The notes under the pieces: generated by a model | Databases searched by the model: none | What the model was told of the DNA's origin: nothing | Seen by the model: the letters and a program-made list of their open reading frames with translations, nothing else | Part shown: piece after piece, positions 27,063-35,475 of the stretch | Position numbering within the stretch: position 1 is the stretch's first letter | Layout: each line of letters opens with the position of its first letter | Position numbers and translations under genes: made by a program | NCBI RefSeq assembly: GCF_023920705.1 | Contig: NZ_CP094657.1 | Location: 2,852,001 to 2,916,000 of the forward strand | Origin: Acinetobacter sp. XS-4 | GTDB lineage: Bacteria; Pseudomonadota; Gammaproteobacteria; Pseudomonadales; Moraxellaceae | Direction of reading: 5' to 3' | DNA: 64,000 nucleotides

Positions 27063-30000
27063 TCAGTTATGCCATTGGTGGAACGGACATTTAGCTTGCT
27101 CTGTTTTTTCTTCTGGAAGATCCGGCATAGAAATTGGACGACGCTGATGTTGATCTTGAATAATAGGGAACACAGATGTAAAGAAGTTTGACCAACCACC
27201 AGTACGTACTCGCAACAGATTATATTGCTCAGGTGATGTTACAGCTTGAGCAAATGTTTCTGGGTCAGCGACCGTTATTGTTAAAATATTGGATGATCCA
27301 CCTTGGCTAAATTGCTTTAAGATGGCTACAAGTTCTTTAACGCCAAAGTCTTCACCAATATTAAAATCTGTAGGTGCGCCATCCGCCATTAAATCTGTTC
27401 CGACACCAGCAAAACCTTGTAAAGCACGACTGAATTCAACTGTTTGATGATCAATTGCTAAATCTGCTGGACTTGGTGACGGACTTAAATCAGATGCGAC
27501 AGTTGTACCTAAACGGCGACCGTCAGCACTTGCCCCATTCCAAGCCCCCATCTCTACATGATTTTCAAAAGTTCCTACGCCAGGTTGAATTTGAATACCA
27601 AAAGGATGCTCTTCTGAACCATAACGCTCAGCCAAACTTTTAAGGCTTTGTGCAAATTGGGGCCATGGATTGGTAAATGTTTTAACTGATATTTCAGCAA
27701 TCATTTTAACAATCTCATCGCCTAATTTATCGACTTCAGAATTCCCTCGCCCATAACGTGGTTGTGCCAAAGCAATCTCACGTAAGCGCTTATAACGATC
27801 AGCTTGTGCAGCAATACGAGCATGACCAGCTAAATTACTAATAAATGGCTCGGTCATTTTATATCCCCAGTCACAACACAAGCACTCTAACAACTCAGGC
27901 AAAGTGGTTACTGCGGTTAATGGATCAAATACCATTGCCTTAATGGCATATAGTGAATTGATCGTATTACTTAAAGAGATATAGCACGGTCCATAAATAT
28001 TATATTTAGCCCCACCACTATAAAAATCTTGCCCTTTAGCCAAACAATCATCCATCAATACATTTAAAATTGGAGATGGGCAAATATCTGTATTGGCACC
28101 ATAACCTAGAATTTGGCCATTAAAAGCTTTGCGGTTAAGTAATTCAAAATGTTGCTCATAGAGCTTTAAGAGTTCTTCAAAACTATCAATCTGATCGGCA
28201 GGTTTCGTATTTAATGAAACAGTTTGTCCAAACAAATAGCTTTGTCCCGCACTTGAAATTGTTCTACCCTGATTTAATGCACATTCCAAAGGCTGTAATG
28301 TCGAGAAGCCACCTAAAGAAAACCAGTTTTCGCCCGGAAATTGTGGTTCATAACAGCCATCACAAGCGTAATTCTGCGCTGAACGAATATCGACTTTAGA
28401 GTTCCAAGTTGGGAGTTTACTTAGTTCATCGCCTCCTACACCATTTCCACTCTGGTGAAGACTAGGAATAAGCTTTTCATCATTTAGTAAAATCGGGTGA
28501 GCACCACCAGATAAAATCGCATGTGCAGCTTCTTCTAAAATATCTTCTGGAATATCTTTGCGAGTTCTTAAAGACAAACACGGAGCATTTAATGGTAAAC
28601 GGCCTGATGCACGAATGAATAATCGTGTCACATCATTGTAAGCAGATTCAGTTTTAGAAAAATCTGCTTCACCGTCAACTTTTGTACCACCGACTGTAAT
28701 CTGCTGAATCCATTGCCCCAAAGATGCTCCTTGAGGATAAGGGCCGGAGCTACCACCCATCGCAAGATTACCGAAAGGTTGATGGTCTTCCATAAACATT
28801 CGGTTTTGTTGTACTTTTTCATCTAGCTTAATATAAAACGCATCAATAATTTCCTGAGCTTCTTCAAGCGGGATCGCATCTTGTTCAAAGAAAGGTTGCA
28901 ACAGTTGGTCCATACGTCCAAATGCCGTTGGCTCACCATTTAAATGCAAACAACTATGCAATGTGAAAATAAATTGAACTGCTTCAATAAATGTGTCCGG
29001 TTTATCTTTCGATAACTTTTCCATGCGTCGACCAATCGCAGTTAAGTTATCTTTTTCGAATTGCTGTCCTTCTTGCATCTGGTCTGCAATTTTAAATGCA
29101 AGTTTTGAGTAGTTTAAGAAATATTCAGAAATACCAATCAATGCCAATGCAGAGGCTTCATAGAAATCTTTCTTTTCTTGAGTCTGTGCATTATTTGCAT
29201 GTTTAGCAATTTCTTGTTGTAGACCAGCCAAACCTAAATCTAATGCTTTTTTATAATTTGGGATAACATGCCCCACACCCGATGCTTCACTTAAGTTACG
29301 CAGAAAACCCTGAAGGCGCTCTTCTTCAGATAAATATTTCATGACATAGCGACCTTCACCCAAGGTCAAGTTTGGCATGGCTCCTACAATAATTTCATCA
29401 GGCATGATGCGATAAGTGTCCGATCCATAAACGACCTTACCTTGACATTCAAGTCTGCTCGAATATGGAACCATTTCACCCGTTTCTTTTAATAATATTT
29501 TCCGTCCACGGAAACCATAATTTTCTGATGAGAATAATTGCAGACTTAATCGAATAGCCCAGCCTTTTCGTAGCATAATTGATAAACCCATAATATTTTC
29601 AGGCTTATCAAGGATATCGAACTGGTTAATGTAATAATCTATCCCGTGCTCAATCTCTTCTTGTTTACGGTTGAAATACCAGTTGTCTTGCCATAAAGAA
29701 AATGTATTCTCAAGTAGACTTAAAATACGATTTGATGGTGGTTTAAAAAATTCACTATGAGGGTTTAGCCCAGTCGCCATATTAAAAAGGTAATTACTAT
29801 GGTTGTAATACATCAAACCATTATCAGAACTGTTCGTATAATGGCGATCAAATCGGGTCCAATCCATCCCTGGGAAAAAGTTCCAGTTATCATTATCCAG
29901 CCGACTAAAATCATTTAAATATTCTGGAGCATCATCTAATGCCAAATCTTTTAAACTTGGAACATAAAATATACCGCCTAAGTCTGAGTGAAGATTATTG

Positions 30001-30974
30001 AATAATCTGTCATTCATGAAACCTTTTATTGCTCCAACCTGACTTGCCATTACTTCTTCTAAAATGGCAGCAGTTTTTGCAAAGCCAGCAAAATAAATTC
30101 CGGCTTCATCTGCTTTAGTGACCGATTTTGGCACTCTAAAACTTGAATTTGATTCAGCACGGCCGAACGGTAAGCCCAGACGCAGAACAGGTGTTGTATT
30201 TCCATTTTCATCTTGCACACGAGACGCTTTAATGTGCGAACGGCTATCACGATCGGGAATAATTGTGTCGTCAGTTTTACGTCCAATCAAATCTTCAATT
30301 TGATCTTCTGACATCATATTGATTTGATCCCAGTTAATCATAAACCGTTGAGATAAAACGTATGAACCACCAAAGTGCTCAATATCTTCAGCACCAATTA
30401 AAGTATGCTTTGCCAGTGAAATAGGATCAGATGGATTATTTAAATTTTCAGAGAAACGACATCCTAAAACCTTACCATTACGACCGTTTTTAGATTGTGA
30501 AGCAGTCACCTGACTCACTATTTCTTTAATATCTAACGCTAAAAATTTCTCAATATATTCTTGTAATACTGTACATGCATTAGCATCATCACTTTTTACA
30601 TGCAACCAAATATCACCTTCCGAGTTTTTAAAACTCCCATTAGAATCAGCAAAAACTTTAGAGATATTTGGATGATGGCGCTTTGGATAATGTAATTGCA
30701 TTCCTTTTGGTCGTGATAAACCATCTTTTTCACAAATCAGATCCCAGTTATCAAAAGATACACCGACAGCCAAAGTCGTATTTTTACTAGAAAGTGCAGG
30801 ATTTTTATTAATCTCTTGACGCACAGCGATCATTAATTGACGAATTTTTTCACGTGTAATTTCTGTATTAAGCCAAACCGTACTAAAAGTTGCATGGGGG
30901 GCTGGATAAACCAACCCTCGTTGCATATATTTCCATATTTCAGTAAAACGATCTTCATAAAAGATATCTAACAT
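27063..30974 (-). CDS. Fused Dyp-type peroxidase and glycyl radical enzyme (PFL-like)
   Basis: 1303 residues. About 1-340 is a Dyp-type haem peroxidase: GGSYVLSQRF (202-211), IGRK (230-233), probable proximal haem ligand His247 in SHIKASR, distal Arg265 in LRLGLPFG, and GIYFAGF (292-298). The GFxDGxxNP motif reads RFSENLNNP (173-181), with Glu176 in place of the usual Asp. About 400-1303 is a glycyl radical enzyme of full length: HVIPNYKKALDLGL (569-582), the cysteine motif DGCYEP with Cys874 and Glu876, and the C-terminal glycine-loop RTGGWSNFF with Gly1260 at the radical position. The frame is continuous with no frameshift. Reaction and substrate are unknown. No radical-SAM activase lies in the window. 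The gene is alone on its strand, flanked by clpB upstream promoter DNA and an AT-rich region. Confidence 0.88.
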   Translation of the reverse strand: MLDIFYEDRFTEIWKYMQRGLVYPAPHATFSTVWLNTEITREKIRQLMIAVRQEINKNPALSSKNTTLAVGVSFDNWDLICEKDGLSRPKGMQLHYPKRHHPNISKVFADSNGSFKNSEGDIWLHVKSDDANACTVLQEYIEKFLALDIKEIVSQVTASQSKNGRNGKVLGCRFSENLNNPSDPISLAKHTLIGAEDIEHFGGSYVLSQRFMINWDQINMMSEDQIEDLIGRKTDDTIIPDRDSRSHIKASRVQDENGNTTPVLRLGLPFGRAESNSSFRVPKSVTKADEAGIYFAGFAKTAAILEEVMASQVGAIKGFMNDRLFNNLHSDLGGIFYVPSLKDLALDDAPEYLNDFSRLDNDNWNFFPGMDWTRFDRHYTNSSDNGLMYYNHSNYLFNMATGLNPHSEFFKPPSNRILSLLENTFSLWQDNWYFNRKQEEIEHGIDYYINQFDILDKPENIMGLSIMLRKGWAIRLSLQLFSSENYGFRGRKILLKETGEMVPYSSRLECQGKVVYGSDTYRIMPDEIIVGAMPNLTLGEGRYVMKYLSEEERLQGFLRNLSEASGVGHVIPNYKKALDLGLAGLQQEIAKHANNAQTQEKKDFYEASALALIGISEYFLNYSKLAFKIADQMQEGQQFEKDNLTAIGRRMEKLSKDKPDTFIEAVQFIFTLHSCLHLNGEPTAFGRMDQLLQPFFEQDAIPLEEAQEIIDAFYIKLDEKVQQNRMFMEDHQPFGNLAMGGSSGPYPQGASLGQWIQQITVGGTKVDGEADFSKTESAYNDVTRLFIRASGRLPLNAPCLSLRTRKDIPEDILEEAAHAILSGGAHPILLNDEKLIPSLHQSGNGVGGDELSKLPTWNSKVDIRSAQNYACDGCYEPQFPGENWFSLGGFSTLQPLECALNQGRTISSAGQSYLFGQTVSLNTKPADQIDSFEELLKLYEQHFELLNRKAFNGQILGYGANTDICPSPILNVLMDDCLAKGQDFYSGGAKYNIYGPCYISLSNTINSLYAIKAMVFDPLTAVTTLPELLECLCCDWGYKMTEPFISNLAGHARIAAQADRYKRLREIALAQPRYGRGNSEVDKLGDEIVKMIAEISVKTFTNPWPQFAQSLKSLAERYGSEEHPFGIQIQPGVGTFENHVEMGAWNGASADGRRLGTTVASDLSPSPSPADLAIDHQTVEFSRALQGFAGVGTDLMADGAPTDFNIGEDFGVKELVAILKQFSQGGSSNILTITVADPETFAQAVTSPEQYNLLRVRTGGWSNFFTSVFPIIQDQHQRRPISMPDLPEEKTEQAKCPFHQWHN

Positions 30975-31314
30975 TATATTAAGTCCTTTAAAATATTTAT
31001 ATAATAATTAAAATTTTGATTATAAATTCAACCAACAAATCATTATTAACAATAAAAATTAAAATAACAAGATCTTTAAAAACCAAAGAAAATAGTAGGA
31101 ATTAAAATATAAAAAACCATAAAAAATAAAATTTAGAAAAATTAAAATAAAAAATAAGTAAGCCCAACAAAATAAAGATTAATATACAATTTCAACAATC
31201 AACTGTTAAAATAAAATAACAAATAAACCTTTTCTTTAAAAAAATTAAAATAACTTTTAATTAAAACTTATTGATATAATCTTCATTATTCTTTGCATAA
31301 AAACTAAGGTTGCC
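30975..31314. other. AT-rich intergenic region, divergent promoters
   Basis: 340 bases, extremely AT-rich, between the divergent Dyp-GRE and M23 peptidase genes. A recurring ATTAAAATAA-type motif appears five or more times, including AATAACAA at 31063-31070 and 31215-31222 and AATAAC at 31249-31254. No open frame. It probably contains both promoters and could bind a nucleoid protein. Confidence 0.55.
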
Positions 31315-32124
31315 ATGTTTATAAAAAAGCTCATCTCCTCGTTACTTTTTACATCCATACCTTTTTATTGCTTTGCCGAGCTTCCACAAGACTCCAGAAG
31401 AGCTGGTGGGATTGCAGTTATTCCCCTAACTAGCGATATTACTCACGTTACCTTTCAACAAAAGCCAGTTTTAATTAGTCAGGAAGGTCAACAACGTTAT
31501 GCTGTTGTGGGTATTCCGTTATCTACTCCACTTGGTCGTGTTCAGCTCGACACGAATAAAGCCCCTATTCAAATAGAAGTTAAGTCCTATCCTTATGCGG
31601 AGCAACGGATTAAAGTCACTAACCAAGATTATGTGAACCCGAACCAAAGCCAGTTAGACCGCTATGCTCAAGAAGCTAAAGAACAAAATGAGGTGTATAA
31701 CTCATTTACACAGAGTTCATGGCAAACCCTACCAGCATTTATACGTCCAACATCAGGGAAATTTACCAACTCTTTCGGAAGAAAACGTTTCTTTAATGGT
31801 GAAGAACGCGCCCCCCACTCAGGTTTAGATATCCCTGCTCCAGTAGGACAAAAAGTTGTTGCACCCGCAGATGGTGTCGTTATCCAAACCGGATCTTATT
31901 TTTTTAATGGTCAAACTGTATTGATTGATCATGGCCAAGGCCTAGTCAGCATGTTCTGCCATTTAAGCGCCATTAAAGTAGAGAAAGGCCAACATATCCA
32001 TCAAGGAGAAACGCTAGGTTTAGTGGGCAAAACTGGACGTGTAACAGGCCCACATTTGCATTGGGGGATGAGCCTTAATAATGCTCGGGTAGATCCACAG
32101 CTTTTTCTAAATACAGCTCGTTAA
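31315..32124 (+). CDS. Exported M23-family peptidoglycan endopeptidase
   Basis: 269 residues with a signal peptide (MFIKKLISSLLFTSIPFYCF, cleavage after Ala21). The N-terminal part is a beta-rich domain that resembles other LytM-associated pro-regions; the C-terminal M23 domain has zinc ligands His168 and Asp172 (HSGLD), His216 and the HLH motif His247-Leu-His249 (GPHLHWG). All catalytic residues expected of an active metallo-endopeptidase are present, unlike degenerate EnvC/NlpD activators. It acts on peptide cross-links in the periplasm. It overlaps the convergent GNAT gene by 4 bases at its 3' end. Confidence 0.92.
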   Translation: MFIKKLISSLLFTSIPFYCFAELPQDSRRAGGIAVIPLTSDITHVTFQQKPVLISQEGQQRYAVVGIPLSTPLGRVQLDTNKAPIQIEVKSYPYAEQRIKVTNQDYVNPNQSQLDRYAQEAKEQNEVYNSFTQSSWQTLPAFIRPTSGKFTNSFGRKRFFNGEERAPHSGLDIPAPVGQKVVAPADGVVIQTGSYFFNGQTVLIDHGQGLVSMFCHLSAIKVEKGQHIHQGETLGLVGKTGRVTGPHLHWGMSLNNARVDPQLFLNTAR

Positions 32125-32552
32125 TTTAAAACTTTACGAAAATACTTTGGTGCTTCGATATAACCTTCTCTTAGGTAAAATTGATGTGCCAAAGGTCTTT
32201 GCATTCCAGAATGAAGTTCCATTCGATCACATCCCCGCTGCCTTGCTAACCTTTCTGCTTCTTGCACAAGCAAATGTCCTACTCCTTTGCTACGCACATG
32301 CTCATCAACACATAGATAGCATATTTTGGCAAAGTCACCTTGTAAGGCAATTTGCGGAATAAAATAAAGAGATAAAAAACCACAAATCGTACCTTTTTCT
32401 TCAGCAACCAAAACTTGTGAGTTAGCGTCATTATGTAATATTTCAAATTTTTCTTGAATAAGAGTGAGTGGCTGTGGATAGCCCATCTGTTTCAGTAAAT
32501 CGCATATTGCTTGAGTATCTTCCAATTTAGCAGCACGAATCTTCACTTCCAC
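32121..32552 (-). CDS. GNAT-family N-acetyltransferase
   Basis: 143 residues, a single GNAT domain. The acetyl-CoA pyrophosphate loop RSKGVGHLLVQEAERLA (about 90-105) follows the beta-4 strand ICYLCVDEHV, and the C-terminal HQFYLREGY motif is typical. The acceptor substrate cannot be told from sequence. Its last codons overlap the end of the convergent M23 gene. Confidence 0.9.
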   Translation of the reverse strand: MEVKIRAAKLEDTQAICDLLKQMGYPQPLTLIQEKFEILHNDANSQVLVAEEKGTICGFLSLYFIPQIALQGDFAKICYLCVDEHVRSKGVGHLLVQEAERLARQRGCDRMELHSGMQRPLAHQFYLREGYIEAPKYFRKVLN

Positions 32553-32638
32553 CCTTCCTCTTATTTTTTAGTTATTTTTGACAATAAAAAAGCCAACTCT
32601 AATGTCAGCTTTTTGTTTATACCTTTCAAAAAAGTGGC

Positions 32639-33061
32639 TTATTCCGCTTCAATAATTTCGAAGTCATGGGTAATTTCAACACCACCATCAGAAAGCATTT
32701 TACTCGCTGAACAATATTTTTCGGCAGACAATTCAACTGCTTTTGCAACCTGTTTTTCTTTCACAGCTTTACCTGTTACCACAAAGTGTAAGTGGATTTT
32801 AGTAAAAACAGCTGGAATTGTGTCAGCACGCTCAGCTTTTAAATTACATACAACATTCGTCACATCTTGGCGTGATTTCTTTAAAATGGTCACAATATCA
32901 AACGAAGCACACCCACCAAGTCCCATTAATAGCAACTCCATAGGACGTGGACCACGGTTTTCACCACCATACTCAGGTGAGCCGTCCATGATGACACTAT
33001 GCCCACTATCTGATTTTGCTTCAAAAGCAACATTCTCTAGCCAATGTACACTTGTTTGCAT
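32639..33061 (-). CDS. OsmC-family peroxiredoxin-like protein
   Basis: 140 residues, OsmC/YhfA-like. The paired cysteines are Cys51 (MGLGGCASFD) and Cys117 (KYCSASKML), with the RPMELLL segment that contributes the activating Arg/Glu. Family members reduce organic hydroperoxides in the cytoplasm; the YhfA-type subgroup has less certain activity. A weak hairpin with a T-run lies downstream (about 32585-32615). The MITE-like element begins 34 bases upstream of its start codon. Confidence 0.9.
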   Translation of the reverse strand: MQTSVHWLENVAFEAKSDSGHSVIMDGSPEYGGENRGPRPMELLLMGLGGCASFDIVTILKKSRQDVTNVVCNLKAERADTIPAVFTKIHLHFVVTGKAVKEKQVAKAVELSAEKYCSASKMLSDGGVEITHDFEIIEAE

Positions 33062-33503
33062 TGCAACTACCTAAAAAAAATTATAAATTTAAGCAGGGTC
33101 TGTTGACATTTCATCTATGGATTGCGTTAGAGCTAAAAATTAATCTAAATAGCACGCAAAACCCAGACAATGGCAATCCTTTGTCCAGTTTTGTTACATA
33201 GTTTGTGAAATTTCAGCCATAATCTGAGTTGCCATTTAAGCAGCGCAGGCACAGCGCAAGACCATGTTATTTTGTACGTTCCATTGTTAAGATCTATTTA
33301 TTTAGAATGGTTAAATTTCATAGCTCTTGCTTGGTAACGTCTAAAAGAATTGTCTTATGTCGCAACCATCTGTGAAATGTCAACAGACCCTTGTTTTGTA
33401 CACTAACATAAAATGAGTTGATAAGGAATTTCATCTCTTCTGTGTAATAATAGCTCATCTCGGGCTTGTGTGAATTGTTTACCCTATTCGGAACATATTA
33501 AGC
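33062..33503. other. Intergenic region osmC-vfr
   Basis: 442 bases taken up mainly by the 297-bp inverted-repeat element. The remaining 112 bases before the regulator gene (33392-33503) presumably carry its promoter; no clear operator was recognised. Confidence 0.6.
33095..33391. mobile_element. 297-bp MITE-like element with 19-bp terminal inverted repeats
   Basis: Exact terminal inverted repeats agggtctgttgacatttca (33095-33113) and its complement (33373-33391). The similarity continues imperfectly inward (ctatggattgcg versus the complement of cgcaaccatctg). No transposase frame survives inside. The GGGTCTGTTGACA-type end resembles those of IS5-family elements, so it is probably a non-autonomous derivative (inference). 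No convincing target-site duplication was seen at the boundaries. Confidence 0.85.
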
Positions 33504-34211
33504 ATGACTTCAAATTTTTCACAACTCAGCACAGATGCTTTATCTCCGGGGCAACTACCTGAATCCGTTAAAGCATTGTTAAAACGTGCTCACATCAACA
33601 GATATCCAAAACGAACCACAATTGTTGATGCCGGAACAGAGTCGAAATCTTTATATTTAATTTTAAAAGGCTCAGTTTCAATTATTTTACGTGAAGATGA
33701 CGAACGTGAAATTGTTGTTGCATATTTGAATCCGGGCGACTTTTTTGGGGAAATGGGGCTTTTCGAACCGAACCCTCAACGTACAGCTGAAGTTCGTACT
33801 CGTGATGTCTGTGAAATTGCAGAAATTTCCTATGACAACTTCCACGAACTTAGCAAACAATATCCAGACTTAAGCTATGCTGTTTTTGCACAACTTGTTC
33901 GTCGTCTAAAAAATACAACTCGTAAAATGACAGATCTTGCATTTATTGATGTGTCTGGACGTATTGCACGTTGTTTAATCGACCTATCTTCACAGCCAGA
34001 AGCAATGATTTTGCCAAACGGTCGTCAAATTCGTATTACTCGTCAAGAAATTGGCCGCATTGTGGGATGTTCACGTGAGATGGTTGGCCGTGTACTCAAG
34101 ACATTAGAAGATCAAGGCATGATCCAGACAGATGGTAAAGCTATTCTTATTTTTGATGTTTCATTAGAAGAGGCACCTTCTTCTGATGAAGACTATGATG
34201 ATGAAGAATAA
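33504..34211 (+). CDS. vfr: Crp/Vfr-type cyclic-AMP receptor-like transcription factor
   Basis: 235 residues. A cyclic nucleotide-binding domain (about 20-130; LILKGSVSI, NPGDFFGEMGLFEPNPQRTAEVR, in which the phosphate-binding GEMGL and RTA signature is intact) is followed by the dimer helix and a winged helix-turn-helix (RQEIGRIVGCSREMVGRVLKTL). It is the Acinetobacter counterpart of Vfr/CRP, a global regulator. An acidic tail (EEAPSSDEDYDDEE) is unusual. The start is ATG at 33504. A UUCG-capped terminator follows. The transposon-like element lies about 110 bases upstream. Confidence 0.9.
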   Translation: MTSNFSQLSTDALSPGQLPESVKALLKRAHINRYPKRTTIVDAGTESKSLYLILKGSVSIILREDDEREIVVAYLNPGDFFGEMGLFEPNPQRTAEVRTRDVCEIAEISYDNFHELSKQYPDLSYAVFAQLVRRLKNTTRKMTDLAFIDVSGRIARCLIDLSSQPEAMILPNGRQIRITRQEIGRIVGCSREMVGRVLKTLEDQGMIQTDGKAILIFDVSLEEAPSSDEDYDDEE

Positions 34212-34230
34212 TATTTATTAAATTTTTAAT

Positions 34231-34256
34231 AAAAAGCAAACTTCGGTTTGCTTTTT
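34231..34256 (+). terminator. Terminator of the vfr-like gene
   Basis: aaaaagcaaac / gtttgcttttt around a TTCG tetraloop, followed by a T-run, 20 bases after the stop: a textbook intrinsic terminator. Confidence 0.92.
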
Positions 34257-34370
34257 TTATATGCAACAATGAGTTAATACACAAAACTTACAAACTATTC
34301 TCATTTTATGATTTAAGTTGAATACATATTCTCCGTTAGGCTAACTCAAAATTTCCAAGGATTCCGCTGT

Positions 34371-35420
34371 ATGCAATTTAACCCACTTAGTCGCACAGGC
34401 CTCAAACTTCCAGAAATTTGTTTAGGCACCATGACATTTGGTGAGCAAAACTCCCAGCAAGAAGCATTTGAACAACTCAATTATGCTTTGGCACACGGTT
34501 TATATTTTTGGGATACGGCAGAGATGTATTCGGTTCCGCCAAAACCTGAAACCTATGGTGCAACTGAGACCATTATTGGCAATTGGTTTGCCCAAAATGG
34601 TCAACGTGACAAAGTCTTTCTCGCCTCTAAAATTGCAGGGCCTGGCTTTGGAGGAACACACATCAGAGAAGGCCATACGCGCTTCAACAGCGATCATATT
34701 GCCAAAGCCCTAGATGGTTCACTAAAACGTCTCCAAACCGACTATATCGACCTTTACCAGCTTCATTGGCCTGAACGTCATACTAACTTTTTCGGTACGC
34801 TAGCTTATGGCAATCCGCAAGCACAAAATGATTACGACACAACGCCTTTAGAAGAAACATTACTTGCTCTACAAGAAGAGATTAACCGAGGACGCATTCG
34901 CTATATTGGTTTATCGAATGAAACGCCTTGGGGCACTATGAAGTTTTTACATTTGGCTGAAAAGTTAGGTGTCAGTAAGTTTGTAAGTGTTCAAAATCCA
35001 TATAGCCTACTCAACCGTACTTATGAAATAGGTCTGTCTGAAATTGCTAAATATGAAGATGTCGGCCTATTAGCTTACTCTCCTCTTGCATTTGGCTACC
35101 TCTCTGGCAAGTTTAGAAATGGTGCTCGTCCCGCTAATGCTCGTGTTACATTATTTCCACGTTTTAGCCGCTACAGTAACCCTCAAAGCGAGTGGGCAAC
35201 TGAACAATATGCGCAACTAGCAGAAAAACATGGGCTAAGCTTAACCCAAATGGCATTAGCATTTATCAAACAACAATTCTTTGTGACCAGTACAATTATT
35301 GGTGCTACTAATCTGGACCAACTTAAAGAGAATATTCAGGCATTTGAAATTGAACTGCCTGCTGAAGTCTTACAAGGCATTGAAGCCATTCATATCCAAC
35401 AGCCCAACCCTGCCCCTTAA
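34371..35420 (+). CDS. tas: NADP(H)-dependent aldo-keto reductase, Tas-like
   Basis: 349 residues with a TIM-barrel aldo-keto reductase pattern: LGTMTFGEQNS near the N-terminus, WDTAEMYSVPPKPET containing the catalytic Asp and Tyr, SLKRLQTDYIDLYQLHWP with the catalytic His, and IGLSNETPWG. The MTFGEQNS and AEMYxVPPxPET signatures agree with E. coli Tas from memory, whose physiological substrate remains unclear. Single gene; a bidirectional terminator follows. Confidence 0.92.
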   Translation: MQFNPLSRTGLKLPEICLGTMTFGEQNSQQEAFEQLNYALAHGLYFWDTAEMYSVPPKPETYGATETIIGNWFAQNGQRDKVFLASKIAGPGFGGTHIREGHTRFNSDHIAKALDGSLKRLQTDYIDLYQLHWPERHTNFFGTLAYGNPQAQNDYDTTPLEETLLALQEEINRGRIRYIGLSNETPWGTMKFLHLAEKLGVSKFVSVQNPYSLLNRTYEIGLSEIAKYEDVGLLAYSPLAFGYLSGKFRNGARPANARVTLFPRFSRYSNPQSEWATEQYAQLAEKHGLSLTQMALAFIKQQFFVTSTIIGATNLDQLKENIQAFEIELPAEVLQGIEAIHIQQPNPAP

Positions 35421-35424
35421 ATAA

Positions 35425-35450
35425 AAAACGGATGCTTAAGCATCCGTTTT
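35425..35450. terminator. Bidirectional terminator, tas-like / M48
   Basis: aaaacggatgc / gcatccgtttt with a 4-base loop between the convergent aldo-keto reductase and M48 genes. Confidence 0.85.
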
Positions 35451-35475
35451 CTTTACCTATAAAAAAATTTATATC

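Noticed and set aside
31315..32124. M23 protein as a catalytically dead activator (EnvC/NlpD type)
   Set aside because: All zinc ligands and the HLH motif are present.
33016..33201. Open frame crossing the end of osmC and the MITE
   Set aside because: Shadow frame; crosses a mobile-element boundary and has no RBS.
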